Source: Neurospora intermedia
Taxonomy: Eukaryota; Ascomycota; Sordariomycetes; Sordariales; Sordariaceae
Length of the DNA: 64,000 bases
Assembly (NCBI GenBank): GCA_037102815.1
Contig: BTPP01000004.1
Span: forward strand, 3,844,001-3,908,000
Direction of reading: 5' to 3'
Below the pieces are notes generated by a model, which saw nothing but the letters and a program-made list of their open reading frames with translations, searched no databases and was not told the DNA's origin. Every line of letters starts with the position of its first letter. Within the stretch, counting starts at the first letter, position 1. The position numbers and the translations under genes were made by a program. Shown here in pieces: positions 36,004 through 47,874 of this stretch.

Positions 36004-38216
36004 CTACTTAGGCAACTGCTCCTCCTCCGCCGCCTTCGCCCACGTCCTAAACCACTCCAACGCCTCTGGATTCGCCACACTCGCATTCGTCTTCACCTTC
36101 AACCCACTCAAAATCTGCTTAACAGCCACCTCAATCTTCTTCCCATTCCCGGTCTTCGGAATGCCCGCCGGTCCGCACTCCTCCACCACGCCCGGTACAT
36201 GTCTAGGGCTCAATTCGCGCTTGATCACGTTCTTGATCCGATCCCTCAGTTCCGAACTAAACGACTTGCCGGGCACCATGACCACAAAAAGGCAAACCGT
36301 CTCATCACGATCAAACTCGCGTCTGCGACCCACGCACACCGCGTCTTCGACTTCAGAAGCAAAAAAGCGGGTGAGCACGTTGTAAATTTCCGCAGACCCG
36401 AAGCGGACGCCAGCGGGCTTGAGCACGCCGTCGGAGCGGCCCAGCATGACCAACGCCCCCGTGGACGGGTTCATGCGCACAAAGTCGCCGTGGTGCCACA
36501 TGGCCGTGCCGAAGCGCTCAAAGTAGGCGGCGCGGTACTTGTCGTCGCCTCCGGGGCCGAAGAAAGTCAGAGGTTGGCAGGGGAACGGCTTGAGGCAGAC
36601 GAGATCGCCTTCAGAGCCGACGGGGTCGACAGGGCGGGGGTCGGAAGCGTCCGAGGCAGAATCGATTACGCTGATGGCCATTCCTAGACCGGCGCATTGG
36701 ACCTCTCCCGCCCGGACCGGGAGAAGAGGGCAAGGGGCGCCAAAGAGGGAGATGATGTCTGTGCCGCCGGTGATAGAGGCTAGGTTGATGGTGGAGGGAA
36801 AAGCAGTGTAGACGAAGGCAAAGGTGGAAGGGGGGAGGGGGGCGGCGGTGGAATAGATGGCTTCGAGAGAAGAGAGGTCGAGGTTGTGGACGGGATCGAT
36901 GGGGCGTACGTTGTTGGCTTCGAGCGTGGTCAGGTAGGCGGCCGAGGTGCCGAAGTGGGTTACCTTCAGGGAGGAGAGCAGGCGCGGGAGGGACAGGTAG
37001 CCGTGCGGGCGGAAGGGGGAGCCGGAGTAGAGGACCAGCGAGGCGCCACATGAGAGCGAGGAAACGGACCAGTGGTGCATCATCCACGAGGTGGTGGTGT
37101 AGTAGAGCATGCGCGATCGCGGGGAGAGGTTAGAGTGGATGAAGAGCTCCTTCTTGTGCTGGAGAAGGGTGCCGGCGGCGGTGTGGACGATGGCCTTGGG
37201 CAGGCCGGTGGTGCCGCTGGAATAGAGGACGTAGAGAGGGTGCGAGGGAGGAAGCTGGGCGAAGACGAGGGGCTCCTCGTTGGGCGAGCTGTGAAGGAAC
37301 TCATCGTACTCCTCCGCCTTGACGCCCTTGCCGCGGATCTCGTCCAGTCCGGTCTCGAAGTTCTGGAGGCCCTTAACTACGACAACGAGCTCGAGTCCGT
37401 GCTTCTGCAGCGCCTCGACGACCTCGAGGGTCTTGGCCTTGCCGGACCACTCCTTGCCGTTGTAGAGAGTGGCATTATCGGAGAAGAGGACCTTGGGCTT
37501 GATCTGGACAAGACGGTCCAAGACGGCACTGACACCATTATCAGGGCTGATTCCCGTCCAGATGGCACCGAGGGAGGCAGCACTCAGTAGGGCGACTAAG
37601 GCTTGCACGTGGTTGGCAACGAAGCCAGCAACAACACTATTCTCCTTCACTCCAGCAGCTCGAAGGGCATTGGAGCATTGCCGGACCTGTTCTCGCAGCT
37701 CGTCCCATGTGGTTTCGGTGAGGTGCTCGTCGTTTTCAGTGGCGGTGATGACAGCGACATCAGATCCGTTGACTTGGGCATTTCCAGGGAACAGGAGGTT
37801 CTCGGCGAAGTTTAGTCGGGCACCAGCAAAGAAGTCAGGCCTAGGGAACATGGGCGCATTTTCAGGGAGCACCTATAGTAGTTGACATGGTTAGTCTATA
37901 AGAAGCACTAAACAGGTCTTTCCCTTATTTGCTGATTGGCTCGCAGTGTTTATTTGCCAATAGGGGTATGTTTAGGGGTATAGAGGTTCACCATGAAATA
38001 AATGTTGGGCAACCCTGACGACGAACTGCGGCCATCAACATGGGCAAATGAGATGAGGTGAAATGCGTTCAAGCGACGCCCGTATGAGACAACAGTTTCC
38101 CCAACCCATCTCATCTGTAGCAAGATATTGTAGACATCCTTCCGGTCGTACAGTGTGCTTCGTGAACCGGAAGTGGGGGCTGAACAAAAGTTGGGGTTGT
38201 CCGGGGTTCCCCATCT

Positions 38217-38248
<32 letters not shown>

Positions 38249-38567
38249 TTTTCCCTTGACCCCGCGGAAAAGAAAATGAGATGGTTCTTGAAAATGGCAA
38301 GCACACCATCCACGGAAGCCAACGGGATCACATGAAGAAGAACAAAAATACTTAGCCACCCACCTCATCGAACAGCTTGGAATGCCTTATACCGGTAAAG
38401 TGCCATGCTTCTTCCCAGAAGGCGGCAACGTTGTCGACTGACCACTTGTAGAGGGATGGATAATCGTTGAGCTGGAGACCGTACTTGGAGTTTACATGCT
38501 CAAGGAACTTCCACATGTGCGTGGACTGGGGGTCCGGATGTCTCCAAAGCTCGTTGGTGACCGTCAT
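36004..38567 (-). CDS. Acetoacetyl-CoA synthetase (ANL-superfamily ligase)
   Basis: Minus-strand exons 38567-38364 and 37872-36004 give 690 aa, the usual size (about 650-700). Activates acetoacetate with ATP and CoA to acetoacetyl-CoA, feeding sterol and lipid synthesis; probably cytosolic. Exon 1 carries the family N terminus (ELWRHPDPQSTHMWKFLEHV). The joined LFDE-VLPENAPMFPRPDFF leads into GARLNFAENLL. The AMP-binding P-loop SSGTTGLPK is at 286-294, followed by TTTSWMMHHW, ITGGTDIISLF, the hinge WHHGDFVRMNP...LGRSDGVLKPAGVRFGSAE and the C-terminal PKTGNGKK block (~640-647), whose Lys is catalytic in the family. The intron (37873-38363, 491 nt) is long for this locus and contains 30 consecutive C residues on the plus strand. 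The start is the first ATG of exon 1; nothing upstream extends it. Confidence 0.95.
38219..38248. repeat. Poly-C homopolymer (C30) inside the acetoacetyl-CoA synthetase intron
   Basis: Thirty C on the plus strand, so the pre-mRNA of the minus-strand gene carries G30 inside its only intron. Confidence 0.95.
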
Positions 38568-41534
38568 GGTGAAGGATTGAAGATGATTAAGAAATAGATA
38601 CGTTTGAGAAGAACAGACGCGTGAAGCGAAAATGAAGTCAACTTCAAAGAGATGCGTGGGTGAGGAGTGATGACGATTCGGGTAGTCGCGGGGAAACTTC
38701 CACAGTTGGGTCCGGGGTAACGGGGACTTGGCCAGTTATCAGATTCTGATGGCCGAGACGGAGAATCTGGGGTTCGTCAATATCGGAAAGAGGCTCTAAC
38801 TGTTGCTCCTCCACTTTGCGTTCAATGCCCAGACCGAGGGTGGGAAACGCGTGGTGGTCGAAGTGTTGTGCGGTTAGGGTGGGTGTACGTGATCACGAAG
38901 GCTCCTGCTAGGTAGCGTAAGGAGGGTTGAAGGTTCCCGTCACGGTTACGGGGGGGTCCATATTTTCGGGCTTGTAAGCTACACAGTCGAATGCTGGGTT
39001 CACAGACCATTGTAGCGCCGCAGTCTGCTGGTTCAATGCCGGGACGGGCATGCCGCTCGAGTGCCAGATGCCGCCGACGATGGCCGCCGGGATTGCAGAA
39101 TGCCACAGCTGGCTGGAAAGGCGGAAAGGCGGAAAGACGGAAATGGAAGAAAACTCGATGCTCGAGTGGCCGAGATCGTCCTCCTCCACCCCTCCGCGTT
39201 CCGATGGGATGGATGGCCCGAGGTTTGATAGGGACCCGTCCAAAGCCGAGTCTGGGCAAAGCTAGGTAGCTACCTTGTACTTCTAGACATTGGAAACCGC
39301 TGCAGGTTCGCCAAGTGTTTCCCAAAGAGGTCTTTGTGTTGTTCCGTTGCTATTGTTCGACAAACAGTCTTTCGAGTTTGAAGAAACAAGAGATGTTTTT
39401 CTTGACTTGTTAGATCCAGCTGGACAAAACCAGCTTGTCGGAGAAATTGTGTAACGATGTGTGGTGCTGTTGGAAAAAGTCGAGAAGGTCAAGTCCAAAC
39501 TGCGGAGGCGGGGCCTCGCTGCGGTACAATCCCAGATGAAGAAGCCATACCTTGCTTCCATCTCGTCTTCCATCCCGTCCGTCAATCAATCAAATCAACA
39601 TACGTACCTTGCATAGACTCAACTCGAGGCAAGCCGTCATCATGATTCACGTCTCACGTCTGCAGTGATGGTCCTCCAGAAAGGTCTCTCTGTCTTCCTT
39701 GCTGTCGGGGTCAGCCAATTGCCAACGCAGACAGAGAGACAAAGTCACGCGATTGTTAGCAGTGCTTCTAGCGCAGCACAGGCCGGCTGCAATACAAAAG
39801 GCGGCTGCAAGTCTCATGCGGTCCCGTGTGCTGCAATGCAGGCTCTGCATCACCACATCATCGCCATCAAACCGTTTCAGGACAGGCCGTGATCGCGAAC
39901 CTTGACCGCCAAACTACAAAAGAGAGAATCCAGCAACCTGCGACGAGCTGCGATTCCTTGCGAAGGGCGAGCCATGTTCCAGTCTCTTTTTGCCAAGCGT
40001 CCGAGGTGTCCATATTTTGGTGGAGAACCGCCATCACACCATGGGCGCATCAATGCAGCAGGGCTGTGGTTGACTGCTGGGGCTGATGATAATTCTGCCG
40101 TACATCGTTGATCAGGCATCAACCCAAGGGCGAGAGAGTATGATAGTCTGGTAGTGTAGGCGATGCCGAGCGGGAGGATAATCCGTCAAAATTGGGCGTG
40201 TGGGAACTGGAAAAGAGATGTGTGCTAGGTATTCGCATCATGATATAGGGTTTTTTTTTCCTTCCCTGAGATCCCTTCATTTCCGAAGTGCTCGGTGGCA
40301 ATGGTACACAACACATCGAGACACACAGAGTTCCTTGCCTAGTCGGGAACAAAGTCGGCTGGTGATTGGCACATCCGCCGATGTGTCGCGCCTGGACAAT
40401 TCCGTGTCCATGGTGCCTGCAGTGGCTCGAGGCGATCCCATCTCAGGGACGTACACTATTGTCTTAACATTGATCCTGTCGAGGTGCAGGCAGTGTCGGA
40501 GTCTTCCTGAGTCCGAGAGCCGTTGGAGTCTTGTCTCAAGTCGTAACGCCGGCTTTATACCTTGACGATAGCTAGTCTCGACCTGTCTATCACAGTCTGC
40601 TTGAGTAGAAGCCAGTGAGCCAGTTGGAAAAGAAACGTGCAAGCAAACGACACTTTGATCAGCTTCAAGAAGCACAAAGGCCGAGTAATTGATAAAAAGT
40701 CCCGTCATCGAGCACAAGACCACCAACCGATCCCACCGATCCGGAGTGTTCGGGAGATACGGAGGGACTTGGTTGGATGCGCTAACAAGTCCAGACTGCC
40801 AGTACTATACCTAAAGTACACGGTACACATCTCACAAGGCAGCAGCTGCATGATTTAGCGGTATCACGGTACATGACTGGATAACGCCAACAACAGCGCA
40901 AGTCCCCAATCGTTGCTCTCTTGTCAGACTCGCAGTGACTGGCCAAATTAACGTGTGGCTGCGAAGCAACGAAAGCAACACCGGGGAGACCGGGGTCAAC
41001 AGCTCGCTGGCAGTGCCGCCCTCATTGGCCGTCCGCAATCGGGTCCCACAATTTCGGACGGCTGCGGTGGGAATGTGGTGGACTGGGGTGGATTTTGTCG
41101 CTCCGACTTGTGGTGGGTTGTCTTTGAACCACTGGTGAGCTGCCCGCTGTTGTGATGCCTGTGCCCCTTTCCGCAATTCATTGAAATCTTCTGCCTCGTC
41201 CACTCTTTTTTCCCAGACAGCCGACGCCCTCGACTCTTCCAAGACAACCTACCGTGACCTGTCCTGCTCATCAACAAGGGGCGAGGGTGTAGCAGAAGAG
41301 TCGTAAACGGGCGACACTCGACTGCGACGACAAGCGCGACGACGTTCCCCTCTCTTAGTTTGGTTTTCTTCCCGCCGACACCGCCTACCGCTACCGCCCA
41401 AGAGGTTCTGTCGCGACCGCCTTTTTGTCTCCAAAACTATAATCGCTCGATCCAGTTTTAACCTCGTCGCCGCCTTGTACGTTGCTCTTGGAGGCTGCTG
41501 TACTCGTACACACGTCTCTTGGATGATAGGGCAG
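38568..41534. other. Divergent intergenic region between acetoacetyl-CoA synthetase and LCB2
   Basis: About 3 kb. It must contain promoters for both divergent genes. I see only short open frames on both strands, none with a domain. About 41160-41534 is CT-rich and probably the transcribed leader of LCB2. Confidence 0.5.
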
Positions 41535-41967
41535 GTGAGTGTTTCGAATGCTGCTTTCCATCTTCCGTTTCTCCCTTTTCCTCGCGGCGGAGCCAGGGCG
41601 ATGGATAGGTGTTGCACCCAGGCGGTAAATGGACGGGAATGGTTGGAAGTGGAAGCTGCTCCTGTTGTACACCCGCAAGGGCATCTTGGGTATCTGGGAG
41701 CCGCTACCACATGCAAGGAGCTCGATTGGACCTGCATTGGCAGCGCTGTGCATTGCCTGCGTCTCGTCATTTGACATGGCCATCATATGTTTCGAGCATG
41801 CGAAAGCGGCATACCAGCACAGCATCCCCAGTTGCTCCGTGGTTAGCAGAAACTCCATCATTCCCAAATTGTTGCGATAACTCGTCTTCTCCCTTGGCTT
41901 CGCTCGCGGCCCGTCTCAATATCAAGTAATCCTTCTAGGCCACCTTGCTGATATCTCTCTATTACAG
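41535..41967 (+). other. Predicted 5' UTR intron of the LCB2 gene
   Basis: Donor GCAG-GTGAGT at 41535, branch-like TTGCTGAT near 41946 and acceptor TATTACAG ending 41967, leaving about 110 nt of leader before the ATG at 42079. It is inferred from signals only. Confidence 0.45.
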
Positions 41968-42078
41968 CATCTGTTGGAGTTAGCATTTGCGCATCGCTCT
42001 ACTTCCTACACGTCCTGAAAGCGGCCGTCGTCTGCTTGCATCCAACCACCTAGTTGCGCCCTCACTTGCGCCCTAGAC

Positions 42079-44070
42079 ATGCCCCGAAGGATTACCAACC
42101 CTTTTTCCTCCTCCTCCTCTTCCTCCACTATGCCGAATCCTGACGCGGCCGCCGAGCGAAGGCCGTCTCTGTCCAAAGCCACCCGCATCGCCCAGTTCTT
42201 CTCTTCGCCCAAGAGCAAGGATCAGCTCTCGGAAAAGCAGGCCCTCCAGGCCATGCAACAGAACCAGGGCGCCGGTACGGCGACAAGCATTTTGTCGCTG
42301 CCCTCCATTTCGCTCTCCGAGCATCTCAACAGCCATGAGTCCACCACTCTTTTCCAGCCCCCCTCCCCCGAGGAAACGCTCAAGCGCCAACGCGCCGAGG
42401 CCCAGTTCGGTCCTCTGAACAGCCAGAGCCACCGCTACATCAGCACACACGATGGCAGCACTCTCGAGCCGCCCGTTGAAGACGAGCCCCCATATTATTA
42501 CGTCCTCACTACTTATCTCAGCTACCTTATCCTAATTTTCTTCGGTCACGCCCGCGACTTTTTCGGCAAGAGATTCGGCGACCAGAACCACTACAAGGCA
42601 CTCCGGGCTCAGAACGGCTACGCACCTCTGAACGACGATTTCGACAACTTCTACGTCCGTAGACTCAAGATGCGCATCGACGACTGCTTCGCCAGACCCA
42701 CCACTGGCGTCCCTGGCCGCTACATCACTCTCCTTGACCGCAAGTCTGATGACTTCAATCGCAACTACCAGTACACCGGTACCACCACCGAGACCTTGAA
42801 CATGAGCTCGTACAACTATCTTGGTTTCGCCCAGTCCGTTGGCCCTTGCGCCGATGCCGTTGAGGAGTGCGTTCAAAAGTATGGCCTCAGCGCCTGCAGC
42901 CCTCGCGCGGATACTGGTACTTCTGATCTCGCTCTCGAGGTTGAACGCGAAATCGCAAAGTTCGTTGGCAAGCCCGCTGCCATGGTTTTCTCGATGGGCT
43001 TCGTCACCAACGCTGGTTCCTTCCCTGCGCTCGTCTCCAAGGGTGATCTCATCATTTCTGATGAGCTCAACCACGCCTCCATTCGTATCGGTGCCCGTCT
43101 GTCTGGAGCGGTTATCAGGTCGTTCAAGCACAACAATATGGAGGATCTCGAGAAGCTGCTTCGTGAGGCTATTGCCCAGGGTCAGCCCCGCACTCATCGC
43201 CCCTGGAAGAAGATCCTTGTCGCTATCGAAGGTCTCTACTCGATGGAGGGAACCATGTGCGATCTGCCCGGTATCTTGGCTCTCAAGAAGAAGTACAAGT
43301 TCTTCCTCTACATCGATGAGGCTCACAGTATCGGTGCTGTTGGTGCCAACGGCCGTGGTGTCTGCGATTACTTCAATGTCGATCCTGCTGAAGTTGACAT
43401 TCTCATGGGAACTCTGACCAAGTCTTTCGGTGCTAATGGCGGTTATGTTGCGGCCGATAAGCACATCATCGATAAGCTCAAGGCTACCAATGCCGCTACC
43501 CTTCTTGGTGAATCGCCTGCTCCTGCTGTTCTGATGCAGATTCTCGCTTCGCTCAAGATCATTGAGGGTGAGCTTGTTCCCGGTCAAGGCGAGGAGCGTC
43601 TTCAGCGCATTGCCTTCAACTCTCGCTATCTCCGTCTCGGTCTCAAGCGTCTTGGCTTCATTGTTTACGGCCACGACGACTCCCCTATCATTCCTGTCAT
43701 GCTTTACAACCCCGGCAAGATCTCTGCTTTTAGCCACGAAATGCTGAAGCGCAAGATCGCGGTCGTCGTTGTTGGATATCCCGCTACACCTCTCATCAGC
43801 TCTCGTGCCCGCTTCTGCGTATCAGCTGCACACAACAAGGACGATCTTGATCGCCTCCTTGCTGCCTGCGACGAAGTGGGTGACATTCTCCAGATCAAGT
43901 TCTCTACTGGTGTCGCGGGAGGTCTGGAACCCTTGCCTGCAGGTGTTACCCCCGAGATGGAGAAGGAGTACATCAAGGCTAAGGGCCAGGCTCTCATCAA
44001 GCCACCCAGGTGGAAGCTGGAGGACGTCATTGCACGTGGTGTCGAGGACGCCAAGCGGCCATTGAGGTAA
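42079..44070 (+). CDS. lcb2: Serine palmitoyltransferase subunit 2 (Lcb2)
   Basis: Single exon, 663 aa. PLP-dependent alpha-oxoamine synthase at the ER that condenses serine with palmitoyl-CoA, the first committed step of sphingolipid synthesis, together with Lcb1. A Ser-rich N terminus with an Lcb2-type membrane segment (YYYVLTTYLSYLILIFFGHA, about 137-156) precedes the catalytic domain, which begins RPTTGVPGRYITLLDRKSDD. Catalytic features: NMSSYNYLGFA, SACSPRADTGT, DELNHASIRIGARLS, DEAHSIGAVG (D413, H416) and the PLP lysine K448 in GTLTKSFGANGG, present in catalytic Lcb2 but lost in Lcb1. The first ATG was chosen; a second ATG (MPNPDAAAERR) 17 codons on is also possible because the segment between is a serine run. 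An antisense open frame over the gene is a composition shadow. Confidence 0.97.
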   Translation: MPRRITNPFSSSSSSSTMPNPDAAAERRPSLSKATRIAQFFSSPKSKDQLSEKQALQAMQQNQGAGTATSILSLPSISLSEHLNSHESTTLFQPPSPEETLKRQRAEAQFGPLNSQSHRYISTHDGSTLEPPVEDEPPYYYVLTTYLSYLILIFFGHARDFFGKRFGDQNHYKALRAQNGYAPLNDDFDNFYVRRLKMRIDDCFARPTTGVPGRYITLLDRKSDDFNRNYQYTGTTTETLNMSSYNYLGFAQSVGPCADAVEECVQKYGLSACSPRADTGTSDLALEVEREIAKFVGKPAAMVFSMGFVTNAGSFPALVSKGDLIISDELNHASIRIGARLSGAVIRSFKHNNMEDLEKLLREAIAQGQPRTHRPWKKILVAIEGLYSMEGTMCDLPGILALKKKYKFFLYIDEAHSIGAVGANGRGVCDYFNVDPAEVDILMGTLTKSFGANGGYVAADKHIIDKLKATNAATLLGESPAPAVLMQILASLKIIEGELVPGQGEERLQRIAFNSRYLRLGLKRLGFIVYGHDDSPIIPVMLYNPGKISAFSHEMLKRKIAVVVVGYPATPLISSRARFCVSAAHNKDDLDRLLAACDEVGDILQIKFSTGVAGGLEPLPAGVTPEMEKEYIKAKGQALIKPPRWKLEDVIARGVEDAKRPLR

Positions 44071-45124
44071 AACGCTCGTTGGACGATTGTGTGTGGTAGC
44101 GGCTGGCACTCACTTGAGGCGGCCGGTGCAATTGTATATATAGTACTAGGCGGCTAGGCACGCTAACCATGTGCCTCCTCTTGGGAATCTTCTTTGCCCT
44201 TTGGGCCTCATGAGGATGTCGATTGGCATCTCTCTTTTCTTTCCTGCTATCGGCAGGATTTTCATGGGTTTTAATGAGGGTATGCCAGGGATGGGCCTAA
44301 TGTTTAAAACGTTCAAGAGAAAGCAATGGGACGGAAGCCGAATGAGCAAAGCATAGCCTGTTGCAAAGGTTTGCCCATTTAATATGATATCAGCTTTGGA
44401 GTTGGGTTGGTTAGGGTAATCAACTGTACGAAAATGAATGTGGACAAGGGGGTCTTAATGACGCACAAAGCAATAGACCACTCTAAAGGAAAGATCCTTC
44501 AATGTAAAAACATATTACAATGAATCATTACATACATTAACGCAAAAGCTACATAGATCTTCTGGTCTGTCTGAATATGTGATCTTGGACTGCTCCAGTG
44601 AGTGTGGTACAGACCATTTCAAGTCGTCCTCCAATACTACCCCGCCTAAAACACGTGAACCCGCGCTCATCACCACTTTTTTTTTTTTCGTCATGGTACG
44701 ACGCGAGCTTCATCCATCAGCGCGTCGCATTTCTAATAGACTGGAGACTTGCGATGAATTGTGTAGCTTTTTGGGCATGAATCCGGATACTGCACGTGGG
44801 ATTGTGTCTTGCAGCATTGTGCCTCAAACCTCCAAGTGCTTGCTCATCAAATAGCCTCGCTCGACTCCTCCACCTCGTCCACTATCTTCCACCTTGCTGT
44901 TAAACGACAGATTTCGCCTGATCGACAAGCATCAATCGAGATCGCCGATTCAAGTCGATCGTTAAAACATCAATTTAACTCTCACTCAGCTTCGCAACCT
45001 TACTGGCATTCTCTCAAATCCAGGACAGGCCTCTTCCGTTTGCATCCTGCGCCACCTTCACGTCTCTGCATCGCTTTTATCCCATTCTTCAAACCAACAC
45101 CCACTTCAACCCAGAGCCGCAACC
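44071..45124. other. Intergenic between LCB2 and the DUF4211 gene
   Basis: About 1 kb: LCB2 3' flank, a moderately AT-rich middle, then a CT-rich leader (about 44840-45124) before the next ATG. No gene seen. Confidence 0.6.
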
Positions 45125-47517
45125 ATGCCACCAGGGAAAAAGACCAAAAAGCCGAAACAACAAACCTTGGAGGCTTCCTTGGGTGAGTTTGCCGTCAAAT
45201 CTATGATACCCTTCCGCGAACCATTCGTCTACCCATTCCCCCTCATTCTTCCCTCACTCGTAGCGGATTTGACCAACCTCATCATATTTATCTTGATCTA
45301 ACTAAAACTCCCAAGGCCAACCAAGAATCAAACCCCCAACCGTCAAGAAAATATCCACCCGCAGCAGCAGTCTCAGTACGAGTACGAAAGGCCAGGAACC
45401 ACTACTGGATTTGGCCAGATCCCCGGCGACGACAGCCATGGCCCCGGCGCGACAGCGACAGCGACAACGGGAGGACATCTCCCCAGACCGGCAACTCCCC
45501 GCCTCCTCAGCAGTCTTCATTCCCAAGATCTCCACAGCCGAGGCTAAGAAGCGGACCATCGTCATTGACGACGACTCCGACCCTACTCTCGAGGCGGAAG
45601 ACTACGGTGGGGCTGTGTTTGAGTCTGACGACTTACCTGTGTTTTCGTCCCAAGCTGTAGTGACGGTAACACATAACCCCCGCGCTGCTGCCTCTGCTGC
45701 TGCTGCTGCTGCTGGTAGCCGTGATCAAAAGGAGGTTATTGTGCTGGATGAGGAGGATGAGGATGACGACATGCCGCTGCCTACTCAGCGTACTAGAGGT
45801 GTGAAGAGGCAGGTGGCGGCTGTGTCTGATGAGGATGAGGATGAGGATGACGATGAGGGGAAGCGTGAGGGCAAGGTCAAGGAGAAGGCTGGGGTTAATG
45901 ACGAGGACGGGGAAGAGGACTCAGACTCTGACCGAGTTTTGTCGTCGGCAGTCAGGAAAAGGGCAACGAGGCGCGGTGGAGAAAAGGAGTCGAGTCCGAC
46001 GAAGAAGAGACGGCTGATTAGAAGGGGTATTCCATCCTCGGCAAGCTCGGCTAAGGAGGAAGAGAATTCAGATGATTACAAGCCTCGTCGCCTAGGCAAG
46101 GGCAGGCTAAAGGTTGCTACCGGTACGGGCAGCTCATCTGCTGCCACGTCCTCAACAGAATCACGACCCGTTAGGGCCAAGCGTCGAATCAAAAAGCCCA
46201 TGACGGAGAAGGAGAGAGCGAGAGAGCTGCTGAGGCGCAAGCGGGCGGGCGAACCTATCGATGACTTGGAGAACGTGGAGGAAGATGAGGACTCGGAGGT
46301 CGAGCTACCTAAAAGGGGCTACTACGACACAGACTCGGATAATCCTGCTCTTTCGGAGTTTGAGGACGAGGAAACGGACGAGGAAGAGATTGTCAAAGAA
46401 GAGGAGAGGGACAAAAAGAAGGGAAAAGGAAAAACGGAAACGAAGGACAACAAGAAGACCAGAAAGAAAGACAAGAAGGGCAAGAAGCGAAGAGAGATAT
46501 CCCCTGATTCGGAGGATACCGAAGACAACGACGAAAAGCGCAACGCAGGAGGTTCCTACGATGAAGATGAAGAGATGCAGGATTTCATCTCTGAAGACGA
46601 CTCCGACGCCCCTATTGGCGCACCCGACGAGATTGGTATCCCGCTCGAGTTCACTAGACACGCACATAAGCCGCTCAAGGAACACTTCCGCGATGTAGTC
46701 GAATGGCTAGTCCATTACAAAATCCACCCCAAATTCCCGGAGAAAACTGCCGAGTTGTATAGGCTCGGCTGGAGGAAGCTCGATGACGAGGTCCGTGGCT
46801 TGGCCCAGAGTAAGTTCGCTTCTTCGGCTTGGAAGACGGATTTTTATATGGCGTTAAGGGCCCGGCCCTATTATACTAGTGGTGAGACGCATGAGCAAGG
46901 TATTTTCTTTAGTAATTGCGCGGCGTGTGGAAGGAGCGGACATCCTGCAAAGTGAGTTGTTATGTCTCTTTTTTTTCCCCTTTCTTTCCCCTCAAAACTA
47001 ACCTCACCACCCACCACCAAGATTTGAAATCGCCTTCTCTGGCTCCCCTTATTACAAAGATTTTTCCCACCCAAGATTCCTCGAAGCCGTCCCCAACAAC
47101 AACAACCCCTCCCCCTCCCCCGATGACGAAGGCGGTGATCCAGATGAGAACGATGCCGACGGCAACACCATCCCCGCCGCCTCGCGACACTGGAAGATTG
47201 GCTCTGTATGCCACTCCAACGCCGAGACGGCCCACAACCTGCTGCACTGGCAGTACGCCCTGCTAGACTGGGTCGACACCCGCCTATCGGAAGACGGACA
47301 CCTGGCTGCTGCTGCTGCCATCTCGAAAAAGCGCGAGGATGAAAGCAAAGAGAAGCGCAAAAAGAGGACAACAAAAAAGAAGTATAAGCTGGTGGCCAAA
47401 GTTGTGAGCGAGTGGGAGGCGAATGGCACGGTCAAGGCGCTGTTTCGAGAGTTTAAGGATATGCTGGAGGCGGCGAGGAATAAGAGCACGGCGGGGCCGA
47501 GGGTGCAGAAGAGGTGA
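45125..47517 (+). CDS. DUF4211-type acidic nuclear protein
   Basis: Exons 45125-45182, 45316-46951 and 47022-47517 give 729 aa; introns 45183-45315 and 46952-47021 are GT-AG (second with ACTAAC branch). The N terminus is a basic peptide (MPPGKKTKKPKQQTLEASLG) that recurs in fungal relatives. A long disordered region of alternating acidic and basic runs follows (about 60-440; DEEDEDDD, DEDEDEDDDEG, EEEIVKEEERDKKKGKGK). The only globular part is C-terminal: EFTRHAHKPLKEHFRDVVEW through YMALRARPYYTSGETHEQG, a NCAACGRSGHPAKFE segment with a Cys/His pattern that could bind zinc, and SRHWKIGSVCHSNAETAHNL, matching what I remember as the DUF4211 region. Probably nuclear given the basic clusters (VRKRATRR, KKRRLIRR). 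Molecular role unknown. It ends tail to tail with the GH131 gene. Confidence 0.82.
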
Positions 47518-47874
47518 TTTACGTGAGGTACGGAAGGGATATGACTACCTACCTTACCCCTGTGGGAGATCAAGGAGACTGGTTAGGGGAAGGAGGGAAT
47601 TGCCTTGAATGTTTTCGTTGAAGGCAGTGAGTGGCTCTATTTCGGAAAGGAAGAAGGAGCAAAGGCCCTTGTGGTGGTAGAAGTCGGCGGCATGTGGCAG
47701 CCTTGCTCAATATGCGGCCGAGTTTTTTCTTGCTTTGTTTCAAAGACGGTTGGGAAAGGACTTTATTTTCTTGACCTGTTTGGCCGCTCAGCTTTTACAG
47801 AAAGACACCTATTACCACTCCCGCTCTTTCCATTCCCATAACTTCCCTCAACAACCATACTCTCAATCGCTTTT
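47518..47874. other. Convergent 3' flank (DUF4211 gene / GH131 gene)
   Basis: 357 bp between the two stop codons; no gene or repeat seen. Confidence 0.7.

Noticed and set aside
42532-43737. 401-codon antisense frame over LCB2
   Set aside because: Antisense shadow created by codon bias of a real, conserved gene; hydrophilic with no domain.
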